A DNA stretch of 33,464 nt, from positions 1 through 33,464 of the forward strand of contig PKYJ01000028.1 in the NCBI GenBank assembly GCA_003132605.1. Direction: 5' to 3'. Position numbers and translations under genes: made by a program. Each line of letters starts with the position of its first letter. The first letter of the stretch is position 1. The notes under the pieces are model-generated. The model made no database searches. It was not told the DNA's origin and worked only from the letters and a program-made list of their open reading frames with translations. Shown here one piece after another: positions 1 through 8,676 of the stretch. Source of the DNA: Peptococcaceae bacterium (GTDB taxonomy: Bacteria; Bacillota; DSM-12270; Thermacetogeniales; Thermacetogeniaceae).

Positions 1-374
1 ATCTGCTGGGCGCCCGCCAACAGGACCGCCCTGACCTGCGTCAGATCGTCATCTTTGACCGTTTGGAACAGTTCGGCCATCCGGTCGAGCGCCCAGGCCA
101 GGTTCACCGCCGTCGGCCGGGTCAAAAGCAACTCCCGGGCAGCCTGGTCCAGGTAGTGCTCCAGGTCCTGCTCACCAGGTTCATAATTGAAGGCCGCCAG
201 GAGATACCCAAAAGCGGCCGCAACCCCGATCGCCGGCGCTCCCCTTACTTGCAACCTGGCGATCGCCTCGGCCACCTCCCGGTAATGCCGGCAGGAACGA
301 TGCACTACCTCATCGGGCAGCCTGGTCTGATCGAGCAAAAGCAGGCTATTGTCTTCCCAGCGCAGCACATCCAT
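1..374 (-). CDS. mtnA: Methylthioribose-1-phosphate isomerase, N-terminal part (cut by window edge)
   Basis: Converts 5-methylthioribose-1-phosphate to methylthioribulose-1-phosphate in cytosolic methionine salvage. Only about 124 N-terminal residues are visible; the frame runs open off position 1. The start is ATG at 374, with a GGAGG Shine-Dalgarno about 11 nt upstream. Family signatures seen are the opening MDVLRWED, VRGAPAIGVAAAFG from about residue 43, and RPTAVNLAWAL near residue 88, all typical of the MtnA/eIF2B-related fold. It lies 32 nt downstream of mtnP on the same strand, so the phosphorylase product would feed this isomerase. The C-terminal catalytic half is outside the window. 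It resembles MtnA more closely than the related ribose-1,5-bisphosphate isomerase, but that split cannot be settled from this fragment. Confidence 0.88.
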   Translation of the reverse strand, partial: MDVLRWEDNSLLLLDQTRLPDEVVHRSCRHYREVAEAIARLQVRGAPAIGVAAAFGYLLAAFNYEPGEQDLEHYLDQAARELLLTRPTAVNLAWALDRMAELFQTVKDDDLTQVRAVLLAGAQQ

Positions 375-406
375 CGAAGATCCGCCCCTCCAACATCCAA
401 CCGCCA

Positions 407-1195
407 TTATCCTAATGAGCCGAGCTCCCTGGCTGCCTGAGAGCAGTTGCAGGGCCGGGACTCGCTGACGTTTTCCAGCACCGAAAAGATAATCCGGCGC
501 AGCTCCCCCTGGGCCTCGTTCATGGCGGCGACGACCTCCTGGTGGGACAGGGGCCGGCTGGAGATGCCTGCCGCATAGTTCGTGACCAGGGCGATGGTGG
601 CATAGCAGAGCGCCGCTTCCCTGGCCAGCACCACCTCGGGAACGCTGGTCATGCCCACCACATCGCCACCCAGGCTGCGGAACATCCTGATCTCCGCCGG
701 AGTCTCGTAGCGAGGCCCTTCCGTGCATACGTAAGTGCCCCCGTTATGCAGGACTACCTGGATCCTGCCGGCCGACCGGCAGATCTCCTCCCGCAGGCTG
801 GGGCAATACGGATTGGTGACATCCACGTGCAGCACCCCGGTTCCATTGCCCTCAAAAAAGGTCTGTGCTCTGCTCTTGGTAAAATCCAGGAACTGATCGA
901 CCAGAACGATCTCGCCCGGCTTCAGGTCCTTCTGCAGTGATCCCACTGCGGCAGTGGCAATCACCTTTTCCACCCCGATCTCCCGCAGCGCCCAGATGTT
1001 GGCCCGGTAGTTCACCAGGTGGGGGGGTACGGTGTGCCTGGCGCCGTGCCTGGCCAGGAACACCACTTCCAGCCCCTGATAGACACCAGTTTTGATATTT
1101 ACCGGGCCATAAGGAGTCGAGGCTGTGACGTCCTTTTCTTCGCTTAATATCCCTGCTTCGTAGAAACCGGTGCCCCCAATGATACCGACTTTCAT
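407..1195 (-). CDS. mtnP: MTAP/PNP-family nucleoside phosphorylase, probably 6-oxopurine (methylthioinosine) type
   Basis: Phosphorolytic cleavage of a purine (methylthio)nucleoside to free base plus (methylthio)ribose-1-phosphate, the substrate of the adjacent MtnA. The 262 residues match the family length. Visible landmarks are the phosphate loop GGTGFYE (7-13), RHGARHTVPPHLVNYRANI (49-67), TEGPRYETPAEIRMF (158-172) and the base-binding segment VTNYAAG (204-210). Human MTAP carries Asp in that last segment to bind 6-aminopurines, while PNPs carry Asn for 6-oxopurines. Asn206 here therefore suggests inosine, guanosine or methylthioinosine rather than methylthioadenosine. That is inference; the family is secure. 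The start overlaps the ftsY stop by 4 nt, implying translational coupling. Confidence 0.85.
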   Translation of the reverse strand: MKVGIIGGTGFYEAGILSEEKDVTASTPYGPVNIKTGVYQGLEVVFLARHGARHTVPPHLVNYRANIWALREIGVEKVIATAAVGSLQKDLKPGEIVLVDQFLDFTKSRAQTFFEGNGTGVLHVDVTNPYCPSLREEICRSAGRIQVVLHNGGTYVCTEGPRYETPAEIRMFRSLGGDVVGMTSVPEVVLAREAALCYATIALVTNYAAGISSRPLSHQEVVAAMNEAQGELRRIIFSVLENVSESRPCNCSQAARELGSLG

Positions 1196-2118
1196 CCTGC
1201 TGTCTCCTCCTCGCCGAAAAGCGCCGCCAGAAACTCTTCCCCGGAGAAATCCTTCAGGTCTTCGTTGCCCTCTCCCACTCCCACCAATTTTACCGGAATG
1301 CCGAGTTCTTCCTTGATGGCCAGGACGATCCCGCCCTTGGCCGTGCCGTCCAGCTTCGCCAGTACGATGCCGGTCACCTCGGTGGCTTCCCTGAACAATT
1401 CCGCCTGCCGGACGGCATTCTGACCGGTGGTGGCGTCCAGCACCAGCAAGACCTCGTGGGGTGCCCCAGGCATTTCCCGTGAGATGATCCTCCTGATCTT
1501 GCGAAGCTCCTCCATCAGGTTCGATTTTGTATGCAAACGCCCTGCCGTGTCGATGATCAGGAGATCGACCCCTCTTTTGACAGCCGCCTGAATAGCGTCA
1601 TAAACCACTGCGGCAGGATCCGAACCGGCCTGGTGCTTCACCAGGTCAACACCGGTGCGGCTGCTCCAGACCTCCAACTGTTCGATGGCTGCGGCCCGGA
1701 AGGTATCGCCTGCGGCCAGCAGGACTCTCTTCTTCTCTTTAATAAAACGATAGGCCAGTTTCCCGATGGTGGTCGTTTTCCCCACTCCGTTGACACCGAC
1801 CACCAGGTAGACCGTCAGGCCCTGGCTGTTGAACTGCAGGGGAACCTGTGCCCCTAAAATATCTCCCATTTTGGCGCGCAGCAGGCCTTTCAACTGGTTC
1901 GCATCGTTCAGCCCCTGCTTTTTGGCCTCGCTTCGGAGTTCGGCGATCAGGCGCGACGTCGCCGCCACTCCTATGTCTGCCTGCAGCATGATCGCCTCCA
2001 GGTCCTCGAAGAGGTCTTCGTCGATCTTGCGGGTGACCGCCACCAACTGGTTTACCTTGTCGACGAAATTGTTGCGTGTTTTGGTCAGGCTTTCCTTGAG
2101 TTTCGAAAAAAACGCCAC
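1192..2118 (-). CDS. ftsY: Signal recognition particle receptor FtsY
   Basis: SRP receptor GTPase that docks Ffh-ribosome complexes at the membrane for co-translational insertion. The 308 residues comprise the NG domain only, without the long acidic A domain of enterobacterial FtsY, as is usual in Bacillota. Motifs: P-loop GVNGVGKTTT (108-117), DTFRAAAIEQL (138-148), DTAGRLHTK (190-198) and AKLDGTAKGG (254-263). The N-terminal region (1-85) is the helical N domain. It follows smc after a roughly 110-nt gap, the usual smc-ftsY order, and overlaps mtnP by 4 nt at its 3' end. Ffh itself is not in the window. Confidence 0.97.
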   Translation of the reverse strand: MAFFSKLKESLTKTRNNFVDKVNQLVAVTRKIDEDLFEDLEAIMLQADIGVAATSRLIAELRSEAKKQGLNDANQLKGLLRAKMGDILGAQVPLQFNSQGLTVYLVVGVNGVGKTTTIGKLAYRFIKEKKRVLLAAGDTFRAAAIEQLEVWSSRTGVDLVKHQAGSDPAAVVYDAIQAAVKRGVDLLIIDTAGRLHTKSNLMEELRKIRRIISREMPGAPHEVLLVLDATTGQNAVRQAELFREATEVTGIVLAKLDGTAKGGIVLAIKEELGIPVKLVGVGEGNEDLKDFSGEEFLAALFGEEETAG

Positions 2119-2229
2119 TATTGCTTCATCCTCTTTTTCACACTTGAAACCATTTTATCACAATTAAAAAAGCCTACCCAACCACCGCTGCACTCAACAC
2201 TATCCGGCCCGGGACCCACTTCCTGCTTT

Positions 2230-5200
2230 TTAACTCCCACTTCTAACGCGGGCACCCGGCCTCTCACCTCTCATTTCCACCGCCACCAGCTTGGAGATCC
2301 CTGGCTCTTCCATGGTGATGCCGTACAGAGTGTCTGCCGCCTGCATCGTCCGTGGACGGTGGGAGATGAGAATGATCTGGGCCTTTTCGGCCATCTTGCA
2401 CAAGAAATCCGCAAAGCGGACCAGGTTGGACTCGTCAAGGAACGCCTCGATCTCGTCGAGGAAATAGAATGGACTCGGGCGTGTCTGAAGCAGGGCGAAA
2501 AGAAAGGCGATCCCCGTCAGGGCTTTCTCACCCCCGGAAAGGAGGGACAGGTGGCGCGGTTTTTTCCCGGGGGGCAATACTCTCACATCGATGCCCGTGG
2601 TAATCAGGTCCTTCTCATCGGTCAGGAACAGCTCCCCCGTACCACCGTCAAACAGTTTGGCAAATACTATCTCGAAATTATGCTTGACCTCTGCGAACAA
2701 CTGGCGGAAGCGGCTTGCCACTATCTGGTCCATCTCCCTGATCACACCCTGCAGGGCCTTCCGCCCATCCTCCATATCCTCCCTCTGCTGCATCAGAAAA
2801 CTATGCCTATCCACCAGGGCCGCATATTCCCCCGGGGCGGCAAAATTAACCTCGCCGAATGTCCCCAGCCTTTCCTTGAGAGAGACGGCCTCTTCCTTCA
2901 TGCCGATCTCTTCCTGGCGCTCCAGCGGGGCGCCACCGGACACCTGGTCCAGGTCCAACTCCAGCGCCCTGGCCCTGACCTCGTCCAATTGCTCTTCCAG
3001 GTGCTGCGCCTGCGTCTCCAGACTGTGCACCTTCTGCTCGCGCTGCCAATTGAGGTGCTTGATCCGCAAATACCTTTTTTCCTTGGCGCGATAATAGCTC
3101 TCCTTGGTGCCGACCTGCTTCCTTCTGAAGTTCAGATCCGATTCGATCGCTGTTTTTCTGGCGATCAGAGTATCCAGCTGTCTTCGGGAGCGCTCTTTCT
3201 GCTCCTCGTAGCCGTTTATCTCATCAAGCAGGGCGTCCAGGCAGACCTCGACCTGGGTACGTTCCCGCTGCTGTTCCCCGATCAGGTTGTTTTCCTGCTG
3301 CGCTTTCTGCTCGAGGTACTTGATCTCCTGGTTCAGCGAGACCAGGTGCACTCTGCTTTCGGACAACTGGCTGTTCAGCCGGCGCACCAGCGCTTCACAG
3401 TCTTTCCTCTCCTGCTCTATCTGAAGGCGCCGCTGTTCCAGCCCGCTCTCATTCTCCAGCACCATGGCCAGGTCACGCCCGGTACGTTCGATCTCCTGGT
3501 CGAGATCGCCCCGGCGGTAGTTCTCCTCGTTGCTCTCCAACTGCCATTCCTGAGCATATTCCTGGAGCCTCTGCAACTCCCGGTTGCAGGATGCTATGGC
3601 CTGCTCCAACTCGTTGCGCTCTTTCTCCAGGACACGCTCCGCTGATTCCAGTTCTCTGATCCTGGCCGTGACCGAGTTCTGTTCCCTGCTCAGTGCGTCC
3701 CGCCTTTTCTCCAGCGCATCCAGAGCCTGCTGCCCGCGGCTCTGATCTTCGGACAACTGCACGATCTCCCGCTTCCGCTTGAGCGAAAACTGCGCCTGCT
3801 GATCCTCCCGGCCGCCGGTGATCAGGCCACCCGGTTGCAGCAGGTCTCCATCCAGCGTCACTACCCGTACCCTGTAATAGTTGGCTTCCGCAAACTGCCG
3901 GGCCTCCTTCATGCTGCTGGCAAAAAAAGTGCGACCCAGCAAAAATTCGGCTACATTCCGGTACTGATCGTCGCAGCTTACAAGTTCGGAGCCACGCCCC
4001 AGGATCTCGGCGCCATGAACGTACTTGGGAGGATGTTCCCTTTCCAGCCAACGTTGCAGCGCAGACAGCGGCAAAAAGCTGGCCCTGCCGATCTCCTTCT
4101 TTTTCAAAAAAGCCAACGCCTGCTGGGCAACATCCGGAGAAGCGCAGACAAAGTAGTGGGCGGCCCGCCCCAGGGCGGTAAAGAGTGCGGTCTCATACTC
4201 CCGGGAGATCGTGAACAGTTCCTCGACCATACCGAGGATACTGCTGCAGAAGGCCTCACCCCGGTCTCTGGCCTGGAGGATCCCCCGCACCCCCTTCTGG
4301 TAGCCGTCCCGGTTTTTTTCTGACTCCTTTATCATCTGCAGGCGGGTTTTGCAACGCTCGTTCTCCTGGACCTGCTTCTGAATCGCCGGGGCGATCTGCT
4401 CCCGTTCCCTGCTGATGCCGGACGCTCTCTGCCGTGCCTGTTCAAATTCCAAAGTGTTCTCTGCCAACGCAGCAGTCTTGGTCTGCAACAACCGGCCTTT
4501 TTCCCCAACCTGTTCCCTGATCTGGCCGATCCTGGCGGTATTTTCGTCAGTCTTCTGCCCGAGGTTTTCCTGTTGCCTGCGGGCAGTCTCGTTCTTATTC
4601 TGGAACTCCTTGACCTGACTGGCCAGCAGGGTCTTCTGGTGCAGCACTTCAAAAAGTTCTCCGTTATTTCTTTCCCACTCGTCGTTGACGCGCTGTCTAG
4701 TCTTTTCCCCTTCTTCCAGGGCCTGTTCCAACTCCAGGCAGCACTGCTCGGCCAAAACCTTCTGTTCACGGCACTGCTGGTGCTGATTGGCAATCTGCTG
4801 CATCTCCGAAGCGATCTCCTGATCCTTCTGGGCGATCACCTGCAGTCGGCCCCCCAGTTCCGCCTGACGCGACTGGGAGGACGAACATTTTTCTTCGATC
4901 CGGGCTAATTCGACCTGCGCCTCCTGAAGCTGCTGCCGGACCTGCCCAGCCTCCTGCTCGCGAGTGGCAAGCCGCTCCTTTCTCTCACTGATGCCCTGAT
5001 CCAAGTCGCTCAGTTCACACTCCATCAGGCCGGCCTTGGTTAGGGCTGTTTCCTTGCCAGCCTGTAAATCCTCAATGCTTGAGGCAATCGCCTTCTTTTT
5101 AGCCGCCGCTCTGGCAAACTGGTTCCCGACCAGCCTCGCTTCCAGCCCTTTCAGCCGCTCCTGACACTCGTTGTATTGGTTGGCTGCCTTGGCCTGCTCC

Positions 5201-5820
5201 GCCAGCGGCGCCAACTGCCGGTCCAGTTCATGAACAACATCCTGGAGCCTTACCAGCACACCCTCAGTCTCTTCCAGCTTGCCCGCCGCATCAGCCTTGC
5301 GCTGCCGGTACTTGCCGATCCCTGCCAATTCCTCCAGGTGAAGCCGCCGCTCTTCGGGTCTCTGGGAGATGAATTCCTCGATCCGGCCCTGGCCAACAAT
5401 CGAAAAAGCCGCTCTGCTGATACCGCAGGATAAAAAAAGCTCCTGGATATCACGCAGGCGGCAGGGCATCTTGTTGATAAAATACTCTCCCTCGCCAGAC
5501 CTGTATACCCGGCGGGAAATGGAGACCTCATCGTACTCCAGGGGCAGGGCGCCCTGGCTGTTATTGAACGTCAGGGTGACTTCCGCCATCCCATAGGACC
5601 GGCGCCGGGATGTTCCCGCAAAGATCACGTCTTCCATCCGGTAGCCCCTGAGCGCCCTGACATTCTGCTCGCCCAGGACCCACTGCACAGCCTCGGTGAG
5701 GTTGCTCTTGCCGCACCCGTTCGGACCAACAATTGCCGTGATCCCGGGTGCCAGATCGATCTCCACCCGCTCTGCAAAAGACTTGAAACCTTGGATTTCA
5801 ATGCGTTTTAAAAACATCAC
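2230..5820 (-). CDS. smc: Chromosome partition protein SMC
   Basis: Condensin ATPase that organises and segregates the chromosome with ScpAB. The 1196 residues match the family. Domain order: N-terminal ATPase half with Walker A GPNGCGKSN (32-40), a long coiled coil rich in Glu/Gln/Arg/Leu, a hinge at about 515-640, a returning coiled coil, then the signature LSGGEKALTG near 1095 and Walker B FYFLDEIEAFLDE near 1117-1129. The common Walker B/D-loop wording is LDEVDAALDEAN, so IEAF is a local variation, but the catalytic Asp-Glu pair is kept. The last dozen codons are rich in GAG/AGG triplets and look like one of the degenerate purine tracts of this genome, possibly an extended tail. The gene starts 8 nt after the spoVS stop. 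Confidence 0.97.
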   Translation of the reverse strand: MMFLKRIEIQGFKSFAERVEIDLAPGITAIVGPNGCGKSNLTEAVQWVLGEQNVRALRGYRMEDVIFAGTSRRRSYGMAEVTLTFNNSQGALPLEYDEVSISRRVYRSGEGEYFINKMPCRLRDIQELFLSCGISRAAFSIVGQGRIEEFISQRPEERRLHLEELAGIGKYRQRKADAAGKLEETEGVLVRLQDVVHELDRQLAPLAEQAKAANQYNECQERLKGLEARLVGNQFARAAAKKKAIASSIEDLQAGKETALTKAGLMECELSDLDQGISERKERLATREQEAGQVRQQLQEAQVELARIEEKCSSSQSRQAELGGRLQVIAQKDQEIASEMQQIANQHQQCREQKVLAEQCCLELEQALEEGEKTRQRVNDEWERNNGELFEVLHQKTLLASQVKEFQNKNETARRQQENLGQKTDENTARIGQIREQVGEKGRLLQTKTAALAENTLEFEQARQRASGISREREQIAPAIQKQVQENERCKTRLQMIKESEKNRDGYQKGVRGILQARDRGEAFCSSILGMVEELFTISREYETALFTALGRAAHYFVCASPDVAQQALAFLKKKEIGRASFLPLSALQRWLEREHPPKYVHGAEILGRGSELVSCDDQYRNVAEFLLGRTFFASSMKEARQFAEANYYRVRVVTLDGDLLQPGGLITGGREDQQAQFSLKRKREIVQLSEDQSRGQQALDALEKRRDALSREQNSVTARIRELESAERVLEKERNELEQAIASCNRELQRLQEYAQEWQLESNEENYRRGDLDQEIERTGRDLAMVLENESGLEQRRLQIEQERKDCEALVRRLNSQLSESRVHLVSLNQEIKYLEQKAQQENNLIGEQQRERTQVEVCLDALLDEINGYEEQKERSRRQLDTLIARKTAIESDLNFRRKQVGTKESYYRAKEKRYLRIKHLNWQREQKVHSLETQAQHLEEQLDEVRARALELDLDQVSGGAPLERQEEIGMKEEAVSLKERLGTFGEVNFAAPGEYAALVDRHSFLMQQREDMEDGRKALQGVIREMDQIVASRFRQLFAEVKHNFEIVFAKLFDGGTGELFLTDEKDLITTGIDVRVLPPGKKPRHLSLLSGGEKALTGIAFLFALLQTRPSPFYFLDEIEAFLDESNLVRFADFLCKMAEKAQIILISHRPRTMQAADTLYGITMEEPGISKLVAVEMRGERPGARVRSGS

Positions 5821-5828
5821 AAATTCTT

Positions 5829-6092
5829 CTATCTGTGTTCCACAATAAATTTGATGGCTGTTCGTTCTTCACCGTCTATGGAAATCTCCACAAAAGCCGG
5901 AACAGAAACCAGATCAATCCCGTTTGGCGCGATAAATCCCCTGGCTATAGCGATCGCTTTTACGGCCTGATTGACCGCTCCGGCGCCGACAGCCTGCACC
6001 TCGGCGGTACCTCTTTCCCTAATCACGGCGGTCAGGGCGCCGGCAACGGATTTCGGGTTCGATTGGGCAGATACCCTGAGCACATCCACCAT
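5829..6092 (-). CDS. spoVS: Stage V sporulation protein S
   Basis: Small Alba-like protein needed for normal sporulation and septation control in Bacillus; its biochemical role, probably nucleic-acid binding, is not settled. The 87-residue sequence carries the conserved opening VDVLRVSAQSNPKSVAGALT, the central AVGAGAVNQAVKAIAIARG and the end IDGEERTAIKFIVEHR, so identification is easy. The ATG at 6092 is preceded by AGAGGGGGAAAAG as ribosome-binding site. It lies between rnc and smc, an unusual place compared with Bacillus. The 194-nt gap upstream holds a diverged copy of the palindromic repeat and a sigma-H-like promoter candidate, which fits the sigma-H control known for spoVS. Confidence 0.95.
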   Translation of the reverse strand: MVDVLRVSAQSNPKSVAGALTAVIRERGTAEVQAVGAGAVNQAVKAIAIARGFIAPNGIDLVSVPAFVEISIDGEERTAIKFIVEHR

Positions 6093-6138
6093 CTTTTCCC
6101 CCTCTAGTGCGCATCTGGTAAAAATAATTCGCCTTGTC

Positions 6139-6190
6139 TATCGCTCTTATCCTGCCACTTCGAAGAAGCGGGTGATATTAGAGCAGGTAA
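6139..6190. repeat. Diverged copy of palindromic repeat A
   Basis: Imperfect hairpin built like the repeats at 12596, 28470 and 29161: an arm beginning CGCTCTTATC, a centre CTTCGAAGAAGCGG and an arm ending ATATTAGAGCAGGTA. The arms pair imperfectly, so this copy looks old. It lies between rnc and spoVS. Confidence 0.6.
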
Positions 6191-6222
6191 TCCTCGGGGA
6201 AATATATCAGCTCATTCAAGTA

Positions 6223-6249
6223 TATTTCGACCGTTAGCTAAAAATTCCT
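6223..6249 (-). promoter_or_regulatory. Possible sigma-H promoter for spoVS
   Basis: On the minus strand AGGAATT is followed by 11 nt and GTCGAAATA, close to the sigma-H pattern RnAGGAwww / RnnGAATww with one mismatch in the -10 element. B. subtilis spoVS is sigma-H dependent, which motivated the search. The match is by eye only. Confidence 0.35.
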
Positions 6250-6286
6250 GCTCAAGCTCAGGTCCAAGTGCTCAATATCTGCTTTA

Positions 6287-7006
6287 TTATACAGGCCTGT
6301 TTAGCAATTTTAAAGCGTTCTTGGCGGCCTGTTGTTCCGCCTCCTTTTTGGACTTCCCGCTGCCCCTGCCCAGCATCCGTCCGTTGCAGAGCACCCCTAC
6401 GGTAAAGTGCTTGTCATGGTCCGGCCCAGCCTCGTCGATGATACAATAGGCCAGGGTATCCCCTCCCCGCTGCTGAACCACCTCCTGGAGAGCAGTTTTA
6501 TAATCCCGGCCACTGCCCCGGGCAATGGTCAGCATCTCCTCGCCCAATAGCAGCAGCAGAAACCGCCGGGCCTGCTGCCACCCTTGATCAAGAAATACAG
6601 CACCCGTCAGGGCCTCCAGAGCATCCGCCAGGACTGAGGCCCGCGACCGGCCGCCTGACAGTTCTTCTCCATGGCCCAGCCGTAAATAACTGCCCAGGTC
6701 CAACCTCCTCGCCATTCTGGCCAGGGTCGATTCGCAGACCACCGCCGCCCTCATTCTGGTCAACTGGCCTTCGGGCTCTTCTGGAAAGCGGTGATAAAAA
6801 TAATCGGCGACTACCAGGCCCAAAACGGCATCACCCAAGTATTCCAGCCTCTGGTTGTGATTATTGGCCTGTGGATGCTCGGCCAGATAGGATGGGTGGG
6901 TAAGAGCGGTGAGCAGCAGTTCCGGATCCTTGAAGGAAACAGCGGTCGCCTGCTGCAACTTGTCGGGCATTGCCTGCCCTTGCTTGGGTTTTCGCGAACT
7001 CGTCAT
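6287..7006 (-). CDS. rnc: Ribonuclease III
   Basis: Double-strand-specific endoribonuclease for rRNA and mRNA processing. The 239 residues comprise an RNase III domain (about 15-155) and a dsRNA-binding domain (about 168-237, ending GKSKKEAEQQAAKNALKLL). The catalytic signature reads QRLEYLGDAVL (52-62), with the second acidic set in VLADALEALTGAVF. The usual family wording is ERLEFLGDAVL, so the first conserved Glu is Gln here, while the later Glu, both Asp and the distal Glu of the active site are kept; activity is expected. Position between fabF and smc is typical for Bacillota. The ATG at 7006 gives MTSSRKPKQGQAMPDK; a second ATG 12 codons in is possible. Confidence 0.95.
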   Translation of the reverse strand: MTSSRKPKQGQAMPDKLQQATAVSFKDPELLLTALTHPSYLAEHPQANNHNQRLEYLGDAVLGLVVADYFYHRFPEEPEGQLTRMRAAVVCESTLARMARRLDLGSYLRLGHGEELSGGRSRASVLADALEALTGAVFLDQGWQQARRFLLLLLGEEMLTIARGSGRDYKTALQEVVQQRGGDTLAYCIIDEAGPDHDKHFTVGVLCNGRMLGRGSGKSKKEAEQQAAKNALKLLNRPV

Positions 7007-7070
7007 TAATAACTGGCACTAACCTCGAACATCGAGCAGGCCTTTCTCCTTTTTTAAAATATGGTTTGGT

Positions 7071-8324
7071 TCAACCTTCAAATTTTTTAAAGACCAGCAC
7101 AGCATTATGTCCACCAAAACCGAAAGAGTTGGAGACCGCCACCCTCACTGGACACTGACGGGCCTGGTTGGGCACGTAGTCCAGATCGCACTCCGGGTCT
7201 GGCTGCTCATAATTAATGGTCGGATGCACCCAGTCCGTGCTGACAGATAGGGCGCAGGCAATAGCCTCAAGGGCGCCCGCGGCGCCCAGGGAATGCCCGA
7301 TCATGGACTTGGTGGAACTGACCGGTACCTTATAGGCGTGGTCCCCAAGCACCTTTTTGATGGCCAAAGTTTCGATCTTATCGTTAAGTTCAGTGGATGT
7401 GCCATGAGCATTGACGTAATCCACCCGATCAGGGGAGATCCCGGCGTCTTCCAGGGCGATCCGGATCGCCCTGGCCGCCTCGGTGCCCTCAGACTCTGGA
7501 GCAGTGATGTGATAGCCGTCGGCGGTGCACCCGTAACCGGCCACCTCGCCATAGACCCGGGCGCCTCTCGCCGAAGCGTGTCCGAGAGTCTCCAGCACCA
7601 GGACCCCTGCCCCCTCGCTGATCACAAACCCATCCCTGTTCTTGTCAAAGGGGCGGCTGGCACGCTGCGGCTCATCGTTGTTGGTGCTCATCGCTTTCAT
7701 GGAACAGAACCCCGCCATGGCAACGGGCACGATGGGGGTTTCGGTGCCTCCCGCCAGAACCACCTCTACCGCTCCCCGCTGGAGCATCAGGTAAGCCTCC
7801 CCGATAGCGTTGGTGCCTGAGGCGCAGGCCGTCACCAAAGTGATGTTGGGTCCCTTCGGCCCCAGGCAAATGGCGATCTGGCCGGCGGCCATATTGCTGA
7901 TGATCATCGGGATGAATAAAGGACTGATGCGGTTGGGCCCCTTGTTGAGCAAGACGCTGTGCTGCTCGCAGAGGGTTTCGATGCCGCCGATCCCGGAGCC
8001 GATCACCACCCCGATACTTTCCGGATCCTCTTCGCCTATCTCCAGCGCTGCATCCCCAACTGCCAGTTTGGCCGCAGCAACACCGAACTGGGCGAAACGG
8101 TCCATCCTCCTGATCTCTTTCCGTTCCAAAAACTGTTCCGGCACAAAATCCTTGACTTCTCCGGCGATCTTGCTGTCGTATGAGGAGGAGTCAAACCGCG
8201 TCAGACGGTCAATCCCCGACTGTCCCCGCAAAAGCGCTTGCCAATAAGCCTCTTTCCCTATCCCGACAGGAGACAGCACGCCCAGACCGGTAATCACTAC
8301 TCGCTGCTTGCTCTCCGGCAACAT
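7071..8324 (-). CDS. fabF: 3-oxoacyl-[acyl-carrier-protein] synthase II
   Basis: Condensing enzyme that elongates acyl-ACP with malonyl-ACP in FAS II. The 417 residues match the family length. The catalytic triad is visible: Cys167 in VTACASGTNA, His307 in NAHGTST and His344 in KSMIGHSLGAAG. The C terminus has the expected NSFGFGGHNAVLVF. It is the last fab gene of the cluster, 52 nt downstream of acpP, and is followed by rnc. Expression is presumably driven from the FapR-controlled promoter at about 12260 through the whole block. Confidence 0.97.
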   Translation of the reverse strand: MLPESKQRVVITGLGVLSPVGIGKEAYWQALLRGQSGIDRLTRFDSSSYDSKIAGEVKDFVPEQFLERKEIRRMDRFAQFGVAAAKLAVGDAALEIGEEDPESIGVVIGSGIGGIETLCEQHSVLLNKGPNRISPLFIPMIISNMAAGQIAICLGPKGPNITLVTACASGTNAIGEAYLMLQRGAVEVVLAGGTETPIVPVAMAGFCSMKAMSTNNDEPQRASRPFDKNRDGFVISEGAGVLVLETLGHASARGARVYGEVAGYGCTADGYHITAPESEGTEAARAIRIALEDAGISPDRVDYVNAHGTSTELNDKIETLAIKKVLGDHAYKVPVSSTKSMIGHSLGAAGALEAIACALSVSTDWVHPTINYEQPDPECDLDYVPNQARQCPVRVAVSNSFGFGGHNAVLVFKKFEG

Positions 8325-8376
8325 TATGTAATCCTTTCCACCATTTTGGCTGTGTGCCGTTGGATGTGTGTCATCC

Positions 8377-8622
8377 CTAACCGTTAGCCTTGATATAGTC
8401 AGCAGCAGCCCCTACGGTCAGGAGTTTTTCAGCATCCTCGTCAGGTATCTCTATGCTGAACGTCTCTTCCAGCGCCATAATCAGTTCCACTATGTCTAGG
8501 GAATCAGCATTCAGCGCCTCGAATGAGGTCCCTAGCGCCACCGCGTTCTCCTCGACGCCGAGCTGCTCAACAATGATCGACCGTACTTTCTCGAAGATTG
8601 CCTGATCACTCAAATCAGCCAT
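8377..8622 (-). CDS. acpP: Acyl carrier protein
   Basis: Carries growing acyl chains on a phosphopantetheine arm for FAS II and phospholipid synthesis. The 81 residues are acidic, with the attachment serine at position 41 in ADSLDIVELIM. The C-terminal EIPDEDAEKLLTVG is typical of ACP. ATG at 8622 is preceded by a strong AGGAGGTGACAGGTGA ribosome-binding region. It sits between fabG and fabF, the standard order. Confidence 0.97.
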   Translation of the reverse strand: MADLSDQAIFEKVRSIIVEQLGVEENAVALGTSFEALNADSLDIVELIMALEETFSIEIPDEDAEKLLTVGAAADYIKANG

Positions 8623-8676
8623 TCACCTGTCACCTCCTATCTCAATATTTTACCCTGATATTTGGCGAGAGTATGC

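Noticed and set aside
2359..3645. Long plus-strand open frame (428 codons) opposite smc
   Set aside because: It is antisense to the coiled-coil part of SMC, has Leu/Gln/His-rich composition and no family resemblance; typical shadow of a GC-rich helical gene.
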